From an uncultured Lactobacillus sp. (GTDB lineage Bacteria > Bacillota > Bacilli > Lactobacillales > Lactobacillaceae): a DNA stretch of 59,191 bases. The notes beneath the pieces are model-generated. The model ran no database searches, was not told the origin of the DNA, and was given only the letters and a program-made list of their open reading frames with translations. Shown here piece by piece: positions 17,521-25,114 of the stretch. Position numbers and translations under genes: made by a program. The stretch spans positions 1-59,191 of the forward strand of contig CANOGU010000013.1 in NCBI GenBank assembly GCA_947565635.1, written 5' to 3'. Numbering within the stretch: position 1 is the first letter of the stretch; each line of letters begins with the position of its first letter.

Positions 17521-18876
17521 ATGGTATTAACAGATGCGCAAAACAAAATCGTTGCAAAAGCTACTAAAAAAGATGTTAATGGTTGGCATTATTTAACAGT
17601 TCAAGGTGACCCTTATGAAATTGGTTTTCAACATGGATACCTTCTAACTGATGAATTTAGAGATGCAATTCGGGTTTATACACATATGACTCTTGAATTA
17701 TATGGAATGGATTATTCCTTCTTTGTAGAACAAGCTGTCAAAATGCATAAAGATAAAATTCCTGAAGAATATTTAGAAGAAATGCAAGGAATGGCGGATG
17801 GCTTCACTGCCAATGGCTTTGAAACCAGTGTTGATGACATTATTGGCTGGAATGATTGGATGGAACTAACAGGCTATTGGTGGCCGCAAGTTGCAGCTAA
17901 CTATTCCAATAATCCACCACAAGGTCCACGTGGTTCTCACTGCTCTGGATTCGTTGCAACAGGATCAGCTACTAAAGATGGTAAACCAGTAATTGCTCAT
18001 GAAAGTTTTGATGATTTCTGGAGCGGTCAGTACTTTAACATCTGTGAAGAGATTCATCCAACTAATGGCCATGCATTTAAGATGCAAACTGTTCCAGGCT
18101 ATCTTGATTCAATGACCGACTTCTATGTAACAGATGCTGGCCTTGGAATTACCGAAACCACTATTGCTGGATTCGTTGGTTACGACGTAAATGGAATTCC
18201 AGAATTTATTAGAGCTCGTAAAGCTACTCAATATGCGAATAATATCGATCAATGGGTAAAATTAGTCAATGAAGGCAATAATGGCGGTTACGCAAATATT
18301 TGGCTTCTTTGCAATATCAATACTGGTGAGATCGCTCGTTATGAACAAGGTTTAAAGCATCAGGAATTACTCGAATCAACTGACGGTTTCTATTATGGCT
18401 GTAATGCTTGTCACAACCCACGTATTCGTAACCTTGAGTGTGTTGACAATGGCTATAACGACACTCGCCAACAAACTGGTGCTCGTAGAGCACGCTTTGA
18501 AGAATTATTACCTGAAGTATCTGGTACGATTGATGATGGAGTTGCCAAGAAGATCTTAGCGGACAAGTACGATCCATACTTAGGATATCAATGTGCTTCT
18601 TCACGTAATATTTGTGCTCATTATGACGTTGACCCACAATACTATGCTGACGATCCACATGGCGTCTGGAATGTACCTTTCTTCCCAGGTGGTTCATGTG
18701 ATGGTAAATGTGCAGATGCTACTGATATTCAAAACCTGAATATGTGGGGTATCTTCGGCCGAGCTGATGGTGAACCATTTGATGCAAAAGACTTTATGAA
18801 GCAACATCCTGAATGGAATTGGCAAAAAGGTTATCTCTATGATAGACCAAGTCAGCCATGGACACTATTTGACTAG
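17521..18876 (+). CDS. C45-family autoproteolytic acyltransferase/amidohydrolase
   Basis: A 451-residue protein with the C45 (isopenicillin-N acyltransferase, carcinine hydrolase) signature. A proregion of about 140 residues ends at GSH/CSGF, so Cys141 would become the N-terminal nucleophile after self-cleavage. It is followed by TKDGKPVIAHESFDDF, the usual continuation in this family. Phospholipase-B-like proteins share the fold. The start at 17521 follows AAGGTG; ATG 17506 overlaps that site. It is the last gene of unit 2 and takes the place that the C69 dipeptidase holds in unit 1. Hydrolysis of an N-acyl or isopeptide-like amide bond is inferred; the substrate is unknown. No signal peptide is seen. 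Confidence 0.78.
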   Translation: MVLTDAQNKIVAKATKKDVNGWHYLTVQGDPYEIGFQHGYLLTDEFRDAIRVYTHMTLELYGMDYSFFVEQAVKMHKDKIPEEYLEEMQGMADGFTANGFETSVDDIIGWNDWMELTGYWWPQVAANYSNNPPQGPRGSHCSGFVATGSATKDGKPVIAHESFDDFWSGQYFNICEEIHPTNGHAFKMQTVPGYLDSMTDFYVTDAGLGITETTIAGFVGYDVNGIPEFIRARKATQYANNIDQWVKLVNEGNNGGYANIWLLCNINTGEIARYEQGLKHQELLESTDGFYYGCNACHNPRIRNLECVDNGYNDTRQQTGARRARFEELLPEVSGTIDDGVAKKILADKYDPYLGYQCASSRNICAHYDVDPQYYADDPHGVWNVPFFPGGSCDGKCADATDIQNLNMWGIFGRADGEPFDAKDFMKQHPEWNWQKGYLYDRPSQPWTLFD

Positions 18877-18926
18877 ATAAGTTCAACTAACTTAATCAAA
18901 AATAAAATTATAAAAACTACTCATAG

Positions 18927-18960
18927 AAATAGGGTTAAGCATCATGCTTAACCCTATTTT
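18927..18960. terminator. Bidirectional terminator between unit 2 and the PAP2 gene
   Basis: A 16-bp perfect stem (AAATAGGGTTAAGCAT and its complement) with a single-base centre lies between two convergent genes, with T-runs on both strands. Confidence 0.85.
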
Positions 18961-18965
18961 GTTAT

Positions 18966-19586
18966 TTATCTGTCCACTATTTGTTTAAGTTTTTCAAAAA
19001 CAAATTGCATTACACCAACCCAAGTTAAGGCAATAGCAACGGAGCCACAAACATCTGATGGGTAGTGAGCATAGACGTATACTCTAGAAATCATTACAAT
19101 GACTAACCAAACAATCAACAGAAAATCAATCCAAAAACGTTTAGTTCTATCTTTCAAAACTACTGGCAAAAGTACCATAATGATCCAAATAACAATCATT
19201 CCCATACCTAAGGTATGACCACTAGGAAAACTAAATCCATCATCAACTGCTAAGTGTTGTACGGGACGAGCTCTTTGAATCAAATGCTTAATTACCCAAC
19301 CAACTGCATCCCCTGTAATCATTGTTAAAACTAAGTTAGTCGCAAGAGGACGTTGTTTTCTAAACCATAAGATTACTGCAATTAATACCATCCAGATCAA
19401 GTCAACCTTGGTATCTGCTAAAAATGTAATCTTTAGCATCAATCCCTTTAAATTAGGAACAATGTGAACTAATCCTTCAAAGAAATTATCAAAGGCATTA
19501 ATCCAACCTAAGTGTAAAATAATCGAAATGGCGAGAATCAAACTAATGGGTAAGCCCCAATATATCGCTTTTGAATATCTTTTCAT
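18966..19586 (-). CDS. PAP2-family membrane phosphatase
   Basis: A 207-residue, six-helix membrane protein with the three PAP2 motifs: KHLIQRARP, FPSGHT and SRVYVYAHYPSDV, giving the catalytic histidines and arginine. Enzymes of this type remove phosphate from phosphatidic acid, phosphatidylglycerophosphate or undecaprenyl pyrophosphate at the membrane. ATG 19586 follows CAGGAG with good spacing and is preferred over an upstream TTG. A second PAP2 protein is encoded at 57086. Confidence 0.87.
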   Translation of the reverse strand: MKRYSKAIYWGLPISLILAISIILHLGWINAFDNFFEGLVHIVPNLKGLMLKITFLADTKVDLIWMVLIAVILWFRKQRPLATNLVLTMITGDAVGWVIKHLIQRARPVQHLAVDDGFSFPSGHTLGMGMIVIWIIMVLLPVVLKDRTKRFWIDFLLIVWLVIVMISRVYVYAHYPSDVCGSVAIALTWVGVMQFVFEKLKQIVDR

Positions 19587-19645
19587 TTTTACTCCTGTTT
19601 TCAATAATGTTTTTTCTTATTTTACCACTATGAGCTTAAAAATCA

Positions 19646-19774
19646 TTGGTCATAGTTGAAAATCATCATAAATTAATTAAAGAAAAACAGCTAGTGAGTA
19701 CCAGGCACTAACTCCAATCATCGTCACTTAAGACGACTGTTGAGTTTAGCTAATCCTTGTGATTAGCTTTTTTT
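19646..19774 (+). ncRNA. Candidate orphan structured small RNA
   Basis: A possible promoter (TTGGTC 19646-19651, 17 bases, TAAATT 19669-19674) leads into about 95 bases that fold into three consecutive hairpins. These are TAGTG/CACTA (19692-19710), AACTC...TCGTC with GACGA...GAGTT (19710-19746), and AGCTAATC/GATTAGCT (19748-19768) followed by seven T, a clear intrinsic terminator. No plus-strand gene follows, so it is neither a leader of an adjacent gene nor the terminator of one. It may be a small RNA, or the remains of a riboswitch whose gene was lost. I do not recognise an Rfam family. Confidence 0.5.
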
Positions 19775-19784
19775 ATTATTGCTA

Positions 19785-19834
19785 TTAAAAAAGTAGGATA
19801 TTCACTAACTATCTAGTAAATATCCTACTTTTTC
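19785..19834. terminator. Terminator of the dha operon
   Basis: AAAAAAGTAGGATATT and AAATATCCTACTTTTT arms lie just beyond the dhaM remnant. On the minus strand the stem is followed by a T-run; it is symmetric enough to work both ways. Confidence 0.8.
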
Positions 19835-19846
19835 TTTATCGTTAAT

Positions 19847-19996
19847 TTAATCTTTAATAGTCAATGGTTTGAGTTGTGCTTCAATCTCGTCTAAACCAAC
19901 CCCAGCTTGAATTAAAGACGCGGCTGTATATGCTCCTTCAATTAAAGCTGTGTCATATACTGGAACATGAGAAACTATCGTAATACCTAGACTCAT
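19847..19996 (-). pseudogene. dhaM: Internally deleted DhaM (PTS-type phosphoryl donor of dihydroxyacetone kinase)
   Basis: A 49-codon frame begins MSLGITIVSHVP, the start of DhaM including its phospho-accepting histidine. It continues directly into YDTALIEGAYTAASLIQ and a following helix, which match the C-terminal end of DhaM. About 70 central residues of a normal protein of about 120 residues are absent, yet the frame is kept. The ATG overlaps the dhaL stop (ATGA), as in an intact operon. The EIIA-mannose-like core is gone, so phosphoryl transfer to DhaL is presumably lost or supplied from elsewhere. The product may still be translated. Confidence 0.75.
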
Positions 19997-20577
19997 AGTA
20001 AACCCTCCGTTTCAAGCAGAGCTTCAAATAAATATCCACTTGATTCAGAACCTGGATCAACATGCCCTTTTGAACGTTCGCCTAAATAACTTGCACGTCC
20101 CTTTTTGGCTACCATATCCTTGGTTGATTCAACGGCCCTTTCAATCTTATCTTTGGATAAAGTGCCGGCTTTTACTTCTGGTACCAATTCACTCCAAACA
20201 TCGACCATCGTTTTATCTCCTGGCTTTGCACCGCCACGCTTTTGAATTCCAGCTAAAGCAGCTTTAAGAAGCTCTCCTAGATCATCTGTTGAGCTACTCT
20301 TTTTAGCCATTTCTAGAAAAGCCGTCCCATATAACGGACCAGAGGCTCCGCCGACGGTTGAAATTAAAGCCATCGCAATATTTTTGAAACCAGCTTGTAA
20401 ATCGACAGGCTTTGTAGTTAATTTTTCTCTAACAGCCTTCATTCCCCGGCTCATATTAAATCCGTGATCTCCATCACCAATTGGTGTATCCAAATCACTT
20501 AAATATTGTTTATTTACCTCAATCTTATCAGCAAAATTATTCATCCAACTTGTTAACGTATCAACTGTTAATGTCAT
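19993..20577 (-). CDS. dhaL: Dihydroxyacetone kinase ADP-binding subunit DhaL
   Basis: A 194-residue all-helical subunit with the nucleotide and magnesium site motifs TPIGDGDHG, VGGASGPLYG and GAKPGDKTM, plus the C-terminal DPGSESS. In PTS-dependent Dha kinases DhaL carries tightly bound ADP, which DhaM rephosphorylates, and passes the phosphate to dihydroxyacetone on DhaK. It lies 12 bases after dhaK and overlaps the dhaM remnant by four bases. Confidence 0.92.
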   Translation of the reverse strand: MTLTVDTLTSWMNNFADKIEVNKQYLSDLDTPIGDGDHGFNMSRGMKAVREKLTTKPVDLQAGFKNIAMALISTVGGASGPLYGTAFLEMAKKSSSTDDLGELLKAALAGIQKRGGAKPGDKTMVDVWSELVPEVKAGTLSKDKIERAVESTKDMVAKKGRASYLGERSKGHVDPGSESSGYLFEALLETEGLL

Positions 20578-20589
20578 TTTTATTCCTTT

Positions 20590-21585
20590 CTACCAAGCAA
20601 TAGTCTTAACTGGGAAGTTTAAGTAATCAAGCCACTTATCATCTTTAATCTCAAACAAAGTTAAAGAAATACCAGCCATATCAAGTGAAGTCATATAGTT
20701 TCCAACTTTCATAAAACTTGGCTTGATCTTAAATTCATCTAACTTATTTAAAACATCATTAGCAAAAATATATTGCTCCATCAAAGGAGTAGCACCCATC
20801 CCATTAACTAAGCAAGCATACTTTTTACTGCCCTCAAGATGCATTTCATCGTTTAATTTACCAACAAGTTCTTCAACTAATTCCTTTGAAGGCTTAATCT
20901 TCTCACGGCGGTATCCTGGTTCACTGTGAATACCCACTCCATATTCGATTTCATCTTCCTTTAAAACAAATCCAGGCTTACCAACTTCCGGATTAGTAGC
21001 TGCAGAAAGTGCTACAGCAATTGTCTTAATATTTGGCAAAACTTTTTTAGCTAATTCTTCAATTTTATCTAAACTAGCACCTTGTTGGGCTGCTGCACCT
21101 AGAATCTTATGCATAAAAAGAGTTCCCGCAACTCCGCGACGTCCCTGAGTGTATAAACTATTTTCAACTGCAATATCATCATCAACTACAATTGATCTAA
21201 CAGGAATATCATCCATATCGGCTAAATCCTTAGCCATATCAAAATTCATGATGTCACCAGAGTAATTTTTTACCACCATGAAGACACCTTGACCTTGATT
21301 AGCAGCCTTAATTGCTGCATAAATTTGATCAGGTGTTGGTGAAGTAAAGACTTGACCACAGATAGCAGCACTTAGCATCCCTTCACCTACGTATCCAGCA
21401 TGTGTTGGTTCATGACCTGAACCGCCGCCACTGATAATACCAACTTTTCCTTTCATTGATTCTTTATCAGACCGAACAACAGCTTCAGTATCTGGAATTT
21501 TTTCAATAAATTGAGGATATGAACGAGTCATTCCGGAAACCATTTCTGCAACAACATTGTGTGGATCATTAATAATCTTCTTCAT
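20590..21585 (-). CDS. dhaK: Dihydroxyacetone kinase substrate-binding subunit DhaK
   Basis: A 331-residue protein that binds dihydroxyacetone as a hemiaminal on a histidine, here probably in VGIHSEPGY. The GGGSGHEPTHAGYVG block and HKILGAAAQQGASL are typical of DhaK. ATG 21585 follows AAAGAGAT; upstream in-frame codons overlap the putative cre site and are not credible as protein. It is the first gene of dhaK-dhaL-dhaM', linked to glycerol use together with the facilitator encoded at 36881. The operon is probably under catabolite control. Confidence 0.92.
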   Translation of the reverse strand: MKKIINDPHNVVAEMVSGMTRSYPQFIEKIPDTEAVVRSDKESMKGKVGIISGGGSGHEPTHAGYVGEGMLSAAICGQVFTSPTPDQIYAAIKAANQGQGVFMVVKNYSGDIMNFDMAKDLADMDDIPVRSIVVDDDIAVENSLYTQGRRGVAGTLFMHKILGAAAQQGASLDKIEELAKKVLPNIKTIAVALSAATNPEVGKPGFVLKEDEIEYGVGIHSEPGYRREKIKPSKELVEELVGKLNDEMHLEGSKKYACLVNGMGATPLMEQYIFANDVLNKLDEFKIKPSFMKVGNYMTSLDMAGISLTLFEIKDDKWLDYLNFPVKTIAW

Positions 21586-21606
21586 TGTTTTTATCTCTTT
21601 TCTTTT

Positions 21607-21620
21607 TGAAACCACTTTCA
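21607..21620. promoter_or_regulatory. Candidate CcpA site (cre) of the dha operon
   Basis: TGAAACCACTTTCA matches the cre consensus TGWNANCGNTNWCA on the minus strand with one mismatch. It lies just downstream of a TATAAT (minus strand, 21633-21628), where binding would block transcription of dhaK. Confidence 0.5.
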
Positions 21621-21735
21621 CAATATTATTATAACGTAATAGTGCTGATAAGTTTAATTTATTATTTTGAAAGAAAAAGCAAAACTATTTTTCATAGATC
21701 TGCTAAAATTACTATTTAAATTAATTCATATATTG

Positions 21736-21787
21736 AAAAAAGCTAAGCACCCACTATAAAAAATAGTGAAAATACTTAGCTTTTTTA
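21736..21787. terminator. Terminator downstream of glutaminase
   Basis: GCTAAG and CTTAGC arms with an inner CACTAT/ATAGTG stem, and T-runs on both strands. Confidence 0.75.
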
Positions 21788-21801
21788 TACAAAATTTTTA
21801 C

Positions 21802-22722
21802 CTAATCAAATATATCTAATTCTAATCCATCAACAATATCTCTTAACAAGTCTAAGCCCGCGATACTGTTACCATCTTTATCTAAGGCTGGACTAAAGAT
21901 CCCAATTCCATATTTATGAGGTGCAGCTGACATCAGACCACCACCAACACCACTTTTTGTTGGCACACCAATTAGTCGTGAATACGTTCCTGATTGATTA
22001 TATAGGCCAGTCGTCATCATCAATGACTTGATACAACGAGCTTCTTCATCAGAAATAATACGTTTGTTATCCCATGGTTTTACACCACCATTAGCTAAAA
22101 CAGCACCTAAATTTGCTAAAGAACGCGCAGTAACCATCATTGAACATTGCTTAAAGTAAGTATCAAGACTAGTTACTACATCCCCGAGCATCATGTTTTT
22201 AGATTCCATATAATATGCTAAAGACCGATCTAGATTACCCGTTCTTCTTTCAGAATGATAAATTATTTGATCTAAATAAAGATCTGGGTCATTACAAATA
22301 TCACGAGCAAAATCTAAGATTTCTTCAAATGCATCGTCACCCGTCTTACTTACTACCATCGAAGTTGTAGCAATTGCTCCAGCGTTAATAAAAGGATTCA
22401 ACGGATACTTAGCTCTTTCAATTTCCATATTTAGAATTGAATTGAAGGCAAAGCCTGTTTGACGGGATCCTACATGTTTAAATACTTCTTGTATGCCCAT
22501 CTTTTTAATAGCAAGCATTAAGGTAATTACCTTAGAAATACTTTCAATTGCAAAACGTACTTCACTTTGGCCAGCTTCACCTACTTCACCATCTTCTAAA
22601 TCATATAAAGCAACTCCGAGCTGCTTAGGATTAACTTCAGCTAAAGCCGGAATATAGCTAGCAACTTTTCCTTCTTTTTCTTTAGGTAAATTTTTCTTAA
22701 CTAATTTTTCTAATTGAATCAT
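21802..22722 (-). CDS. glsA: Glutaminase
   Basis: A 306-residue serine-dependent glutaminase with a beta-lactamase-like fold that hydrolyses L-glutamine to glutamate and ammonia. Ser61-x-x-Lys64 lies in ESISKVITLML, and NPFINAGAI and KSGVGGGL are further family motifs. The start at 22722 follows AGAGAT; an upstream TTG or ATG would add residues without family similarity. Ammonia release counters acid stress in some lactobacilli, which fits the decarboxylase systems at the left of the window. The gene is transcribed alone. Confidence 0.93.
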   Translation of the reverse strand: MIQLEKLVKKNLPKEKEGKVASYIPALAEVNPKQLGVALYDLEDGEVGEAGQSEVRFAIESISKVITLMLAIKKMGIQEVFKHVGSRQTGFAFNSILNMEIERAKYPLNPFINAGAIATTSMVVSKTGDDAFEEILDFARDICNDPDLYLDQIIYHSERRTGNLDRSLAYYMESKNMMLGDVVTSLDTYFKQCSMMVTARSLANLGAVLANGGVKPWDNKRIISDEEARCIKSLMMTTGLYNQSGTYSRLIGVPTKSGVGGGLMSAAPHKYGIGIFSPALDKDGNSIAGLDLLRDIVDGLELDIFD

Positions 22723-22815
22723 AGCTATCTCTTTTCTATGAAAATACACTCTCACTTTAAGCATAGTCGATTCAATTGATTAGGTGAAATATTTAAGATT
22801 ATAAAAAATATTATC

Positions 22816-23385
22816 TTAAAATAAATCTAAATCAATTAAGTGATACTCCTTCAATACCAAGCCTTTAAATTCAGCTTTTATAACAAATGGCATTAATGGC
22901 TGAATTTTTACAAATTTTTCATAAGTAAAACTAGAATCATAATAATTGATTATTGTTCCTATAGCTGTTCCATGACTCCCCACTATAATAGTCTTATTCA
23001 AGTTTTTCTCTAGGATATTTTCCAAAGCTTTAATATTTCGCTCTTGAACTTCCTTAAGAGATTCTCCATTGGTAAGCTGATATTCAAAATTTTCCCATTG
23101 TTTTTTACAGTAGTCATTAAAATTTGTAATCCATTCATTACCAATTTTACGCTCACGTAAATTTTCATCTATAAGACATGAAATCCGCTTATCTTTCACA
23201 ATTGGATCAATGGTCTCAATTGCTCTCTTAAAAGGACTAGAATATGCTACATCAATTTTCTTTTGCTTAAAATATAAAACTAGCTTTTTTCTATCTTCTA
23301 ATCCTTTTACACTTAGTGGACGCACGGCATCATTATGAATATCTATATTCGGTTGAGCATGTCTTACAAAGTATACAATCGTCAT
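22816..23385 (-). CDS. Histidine phosphatase (phosphoglycerate mutase) family protein
   Basis: A 189-residue protein with the N-terminal RHA catalytic motif in VYFVRHAQPN and the second catalytic histidine in VGSHGTAIG. The insert between them is short, as in small broad-specificity phosphatases (CobC/GpmB-like). Its start overlaps the stop of the AAA+ ATPase gene by four bases, indicating translational coupling. The substrate is unknown; the coupling suggests a joint role with the ATPase. Confidence 0.85.
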   Translation of the reverse strand: MTIVYFVRHAQPNIDIHNDAVRPLSVKGLEDRKKLVLYFKQKKIDVAYSSPFKRAIETIDPIVKDKRISCLIDENLRERKIGNEWITNFNDYCKKQWENFEYQLTNGESLKEVQERNIKALENILEKNLNKTIIVGSHGTAIGTIINYYDSSFTYEKFVKIQPLMPFVIKAEFKGLVLKEYHLIDLDLF

Positions 23386-24482
23386 TTGAATTTATCCCCC
23401 AAATATTGTTCCCAATATCCCCAATAATAAGCTGAATCGGGATCTTCAGTTTGTTTCAAATACTCATCAAAATATGGAAGCGTATATTGTACTAGTCCAT
23501 ATCCGGCTGGGATTATCAATTTACGCTCAATAGCTCTTCTTCGATATTGTGCCACAAAAACTTTATCTTTTTCTAAAATCTTTACTGCATCTTGAAGTCG
23601 TCTATTTCCCATAACCGCCAGCAAATACTTGCGATCCCATTCAGATAGATCAATAAAAATCTTTTGATATGCATTGTCAAATAGTTGCAACTGAAATGGA
23701 ATTGAAACTTTATCAAGATCTGCACTTTCGGGGATTTTTCCGTTTAGTTGATCAAACAATAAAAATCCCAATAATTGAAAGGCAAATGCATAACCACCTG
23801 TCATTTTCGCCATACGACTTGCTACACTCAAAGAGCAATTAAACACAGAACTATATGCCGCAATTATATCTGCATTTTTTAACGGTAATGTGTGAATTTT
23901 TTCTGATCTAAGCAAAAATGTCAATTTATTCTGAGTTTGAATATCTAAAATCAAATCTGGAAGTCCAGTCATTAAAACGAAGATCGGTAAATTATCTCCC
24001 TTTAATTCATTGAAGACTTGTGCAAATTCTCTTACCGCTTCGGTATTAGTAATTTCATCAATTGTAACAACCACGTATTTATTTTGTCTTTTTACTTTTT
24101 TTAGTATTTTTTCTAAAACAATATCATATTCTGTTTCAGAACTGTTCAAATCGATATTAATTTCTTTTACAGTAATTGAATTAACATTATTTAAAGCTTT
24201 TTGAAAAGAAGATTCAGTCTTGATAGCTAACTTTTTTGTTAAACTTGCGACTAGGTTATCTTTATTAATAAGATTAATCCGATAACAATTATCATCTTGA
24301 TCCAATTTTTGAGCCACTGCGTTTAAAAAGACAGTCTTTCCTGAACCTCTAACGCCAGTAATAAAAAATGAACGGGCAAAATCACTAGTTTTAATTTTAG
24401 AAATTAAATCATTAATTCTAGTATCTGTATCAAGAAATATTTTAGGGACATCACCAAATGTCAGATTAAAAGGATTATTCAT
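23382..24482 (-). CDS. AAA+ ATPase with C-terminal winged-helix-like region
   Basis: A 366-residue P-loop protein of the archaeal-ATPase/Orc1-like AAA+ type. Walker A GVRGSGKT is at residues 43-50, Walker B is in VVVTIDEIT, and a sensor-like LMTGLPD follows. The C-terminal third (from DLSEWDRKYLLAVMG) looks like a winged helix. ATG 24482 follows AAAGGAGAC. Two 10-bp repeats precede the gene, and a truncated paralogue with the same upstream repeats lies at 28222-28434. The function is unknown: related proteins occur beside mobile or defence genes as well as alone. The coupled phosphatase gene is its only operon partner. Confidence 0.75.
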   Translation of the reverse strand: MNNPFNLTFGDVPKIFLDTDTRINDLISKIKTSDFARSFFITGVRGSGKTVFLNAVAQKLDQDDNCYRINLINKDNLVASLTKKLAIKTESSFQKALNNVNSITVKEINIDLNSSETEYDIVLEKILKKVKRQNKYVVVTIDEITNTEAVREFAQVFNELKGDNLPIFVLMTGLPDLILDIQTQNKLTFLLRSEKIHTLPLKNADIIAAYSSVFNCSLSVASRMAKMTGGYAFAFQLLGFLLFDQLNGKIPESADLDKVSIPFQLQLFDNAYQKIFIDLSEWDRKYLLAVMGNRRLQDAVKILEKDKVFVAQYRRRAIERKLIIPAGYGLVQYTLPYFDEYLKQTEDPDSAYYWGYWEQYLGDKFK

Positions 24483-24500
24483 CTTAATGTCTCCTTTCAT

Positions 24501-24520
24501 TTTTAAACTCTTTTAAACTT
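24501..24520 (-). repeat. Two 10-bp direct repeats upstream of the AAA+ ATPase gene
   Basis: TTTTAAACTC and TTTTAAACTT lie back to back (on the minus strand AGTTTAAAAG, AGTTTAAAAA). The same motif, with TATA for TTTA, is repeated before the truncated paralogue. Confidence 0.6.
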
Positions 24521-24527
24521 TTCCATC

Positions 24528-24566
24528 AAAAAAGCTAAGTACTTTCATTCAGTACTTAGCTTTTTA
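24528..24566. terminator. Terminator between ATPase operon and lacG remnant
   Basis: AAGCTAAGTACT and AGTACTTAGCTT arms; on the minus strand it ends the lacG remnant, with a T-run. Confidence 0.8.
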
Positions 24567-24581
24567 CAAATGATTATTTTC

Positions 24582-25040
24582 TTAATCAATAGGAGAGATT
24601 TCTCGGATTTCAGCTAATTTCTTATACCAATATACGCTCTTCTTTGCGTAACACTTCTGCGTCTTAAAGTCGACATAGAATAGACCATAACACTTTGAAT
24701 AACCATTCGTCCAAGAGAACATGTCTTGACGTGACCAGACAAAGTAACCATTTACTGGAATACCAGCTTCAATTGCCTTAGCAACTTCTTCCGTATGTTG
24801 TCTTAGATAATCAATTCTTGGAGTATCATCAATTATCTTATCTTCACTTTCAAACTTATCCTTATAACCCATGACATTTTCAGTAATATAGATCGAATGA
24901 ACTAATGGATAATCATCATAGACACGCTTTAATTGGTCGTACATCCCTTGTGGATAAATAATCCAGTCCCAATCAGTTGCAGGCAAATCCTTAGGATGAA
25001 TCTCTTCACCAACATCCTTCATACCGTTGACGTCCGTACC
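24582..25040 (-). pseudogene. lacG: C-terminal remnant of 6-phospho-beta-galactosidase (GH1)
   Basis: The open frame codes for the last third of a GH1 enzyme of about 470 residues. It contains HPKDLPATDWDWIIYP, the nucleophile glutamate in YITENVMGYKD and the NGYFVWSRQDMFSWTNGY tail, a pattern closest to LacG. Upstream the frame stops at a TAA (25043-25041) and the acid/base half is missing. The uracil-permease promoter lies immediately beyond. There is no ribosome binding site, so it is presumably not expressed. Confidence 0.85.
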
Positions 25041-25066
25041 TTAGTTAGAACAATCAAATTTTACGC

Positions 25067-25095
25067 TTGACTTTTTTCCTATAACTTAGTTAAAT
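25067..25095 (+). promoter_or_regulatory. Promoter of the uracil permease gene
   Basis: TTGACT, a 17-base spacer and TTAAAT lie upstream of the PyrR leader. Confidence 0.65.
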
Positions 25096-25114
25096 AAAAA
25101 GAAACAAATGTGAT

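Noticed and set aside
18317-18697. A long open frame on the minus strand inside the C45-type gene
   Set aside because: It is the complement of a clearly conserved gene, has no ribosome binding site and gives an implausible His/Gln-rich protein.
19646-19774. A known riboswitch such as fluoride, preQ1 or THF
   Set aside because: None of the conserved core motifs I know for these classes is present and there is no downstream gene to regulate.
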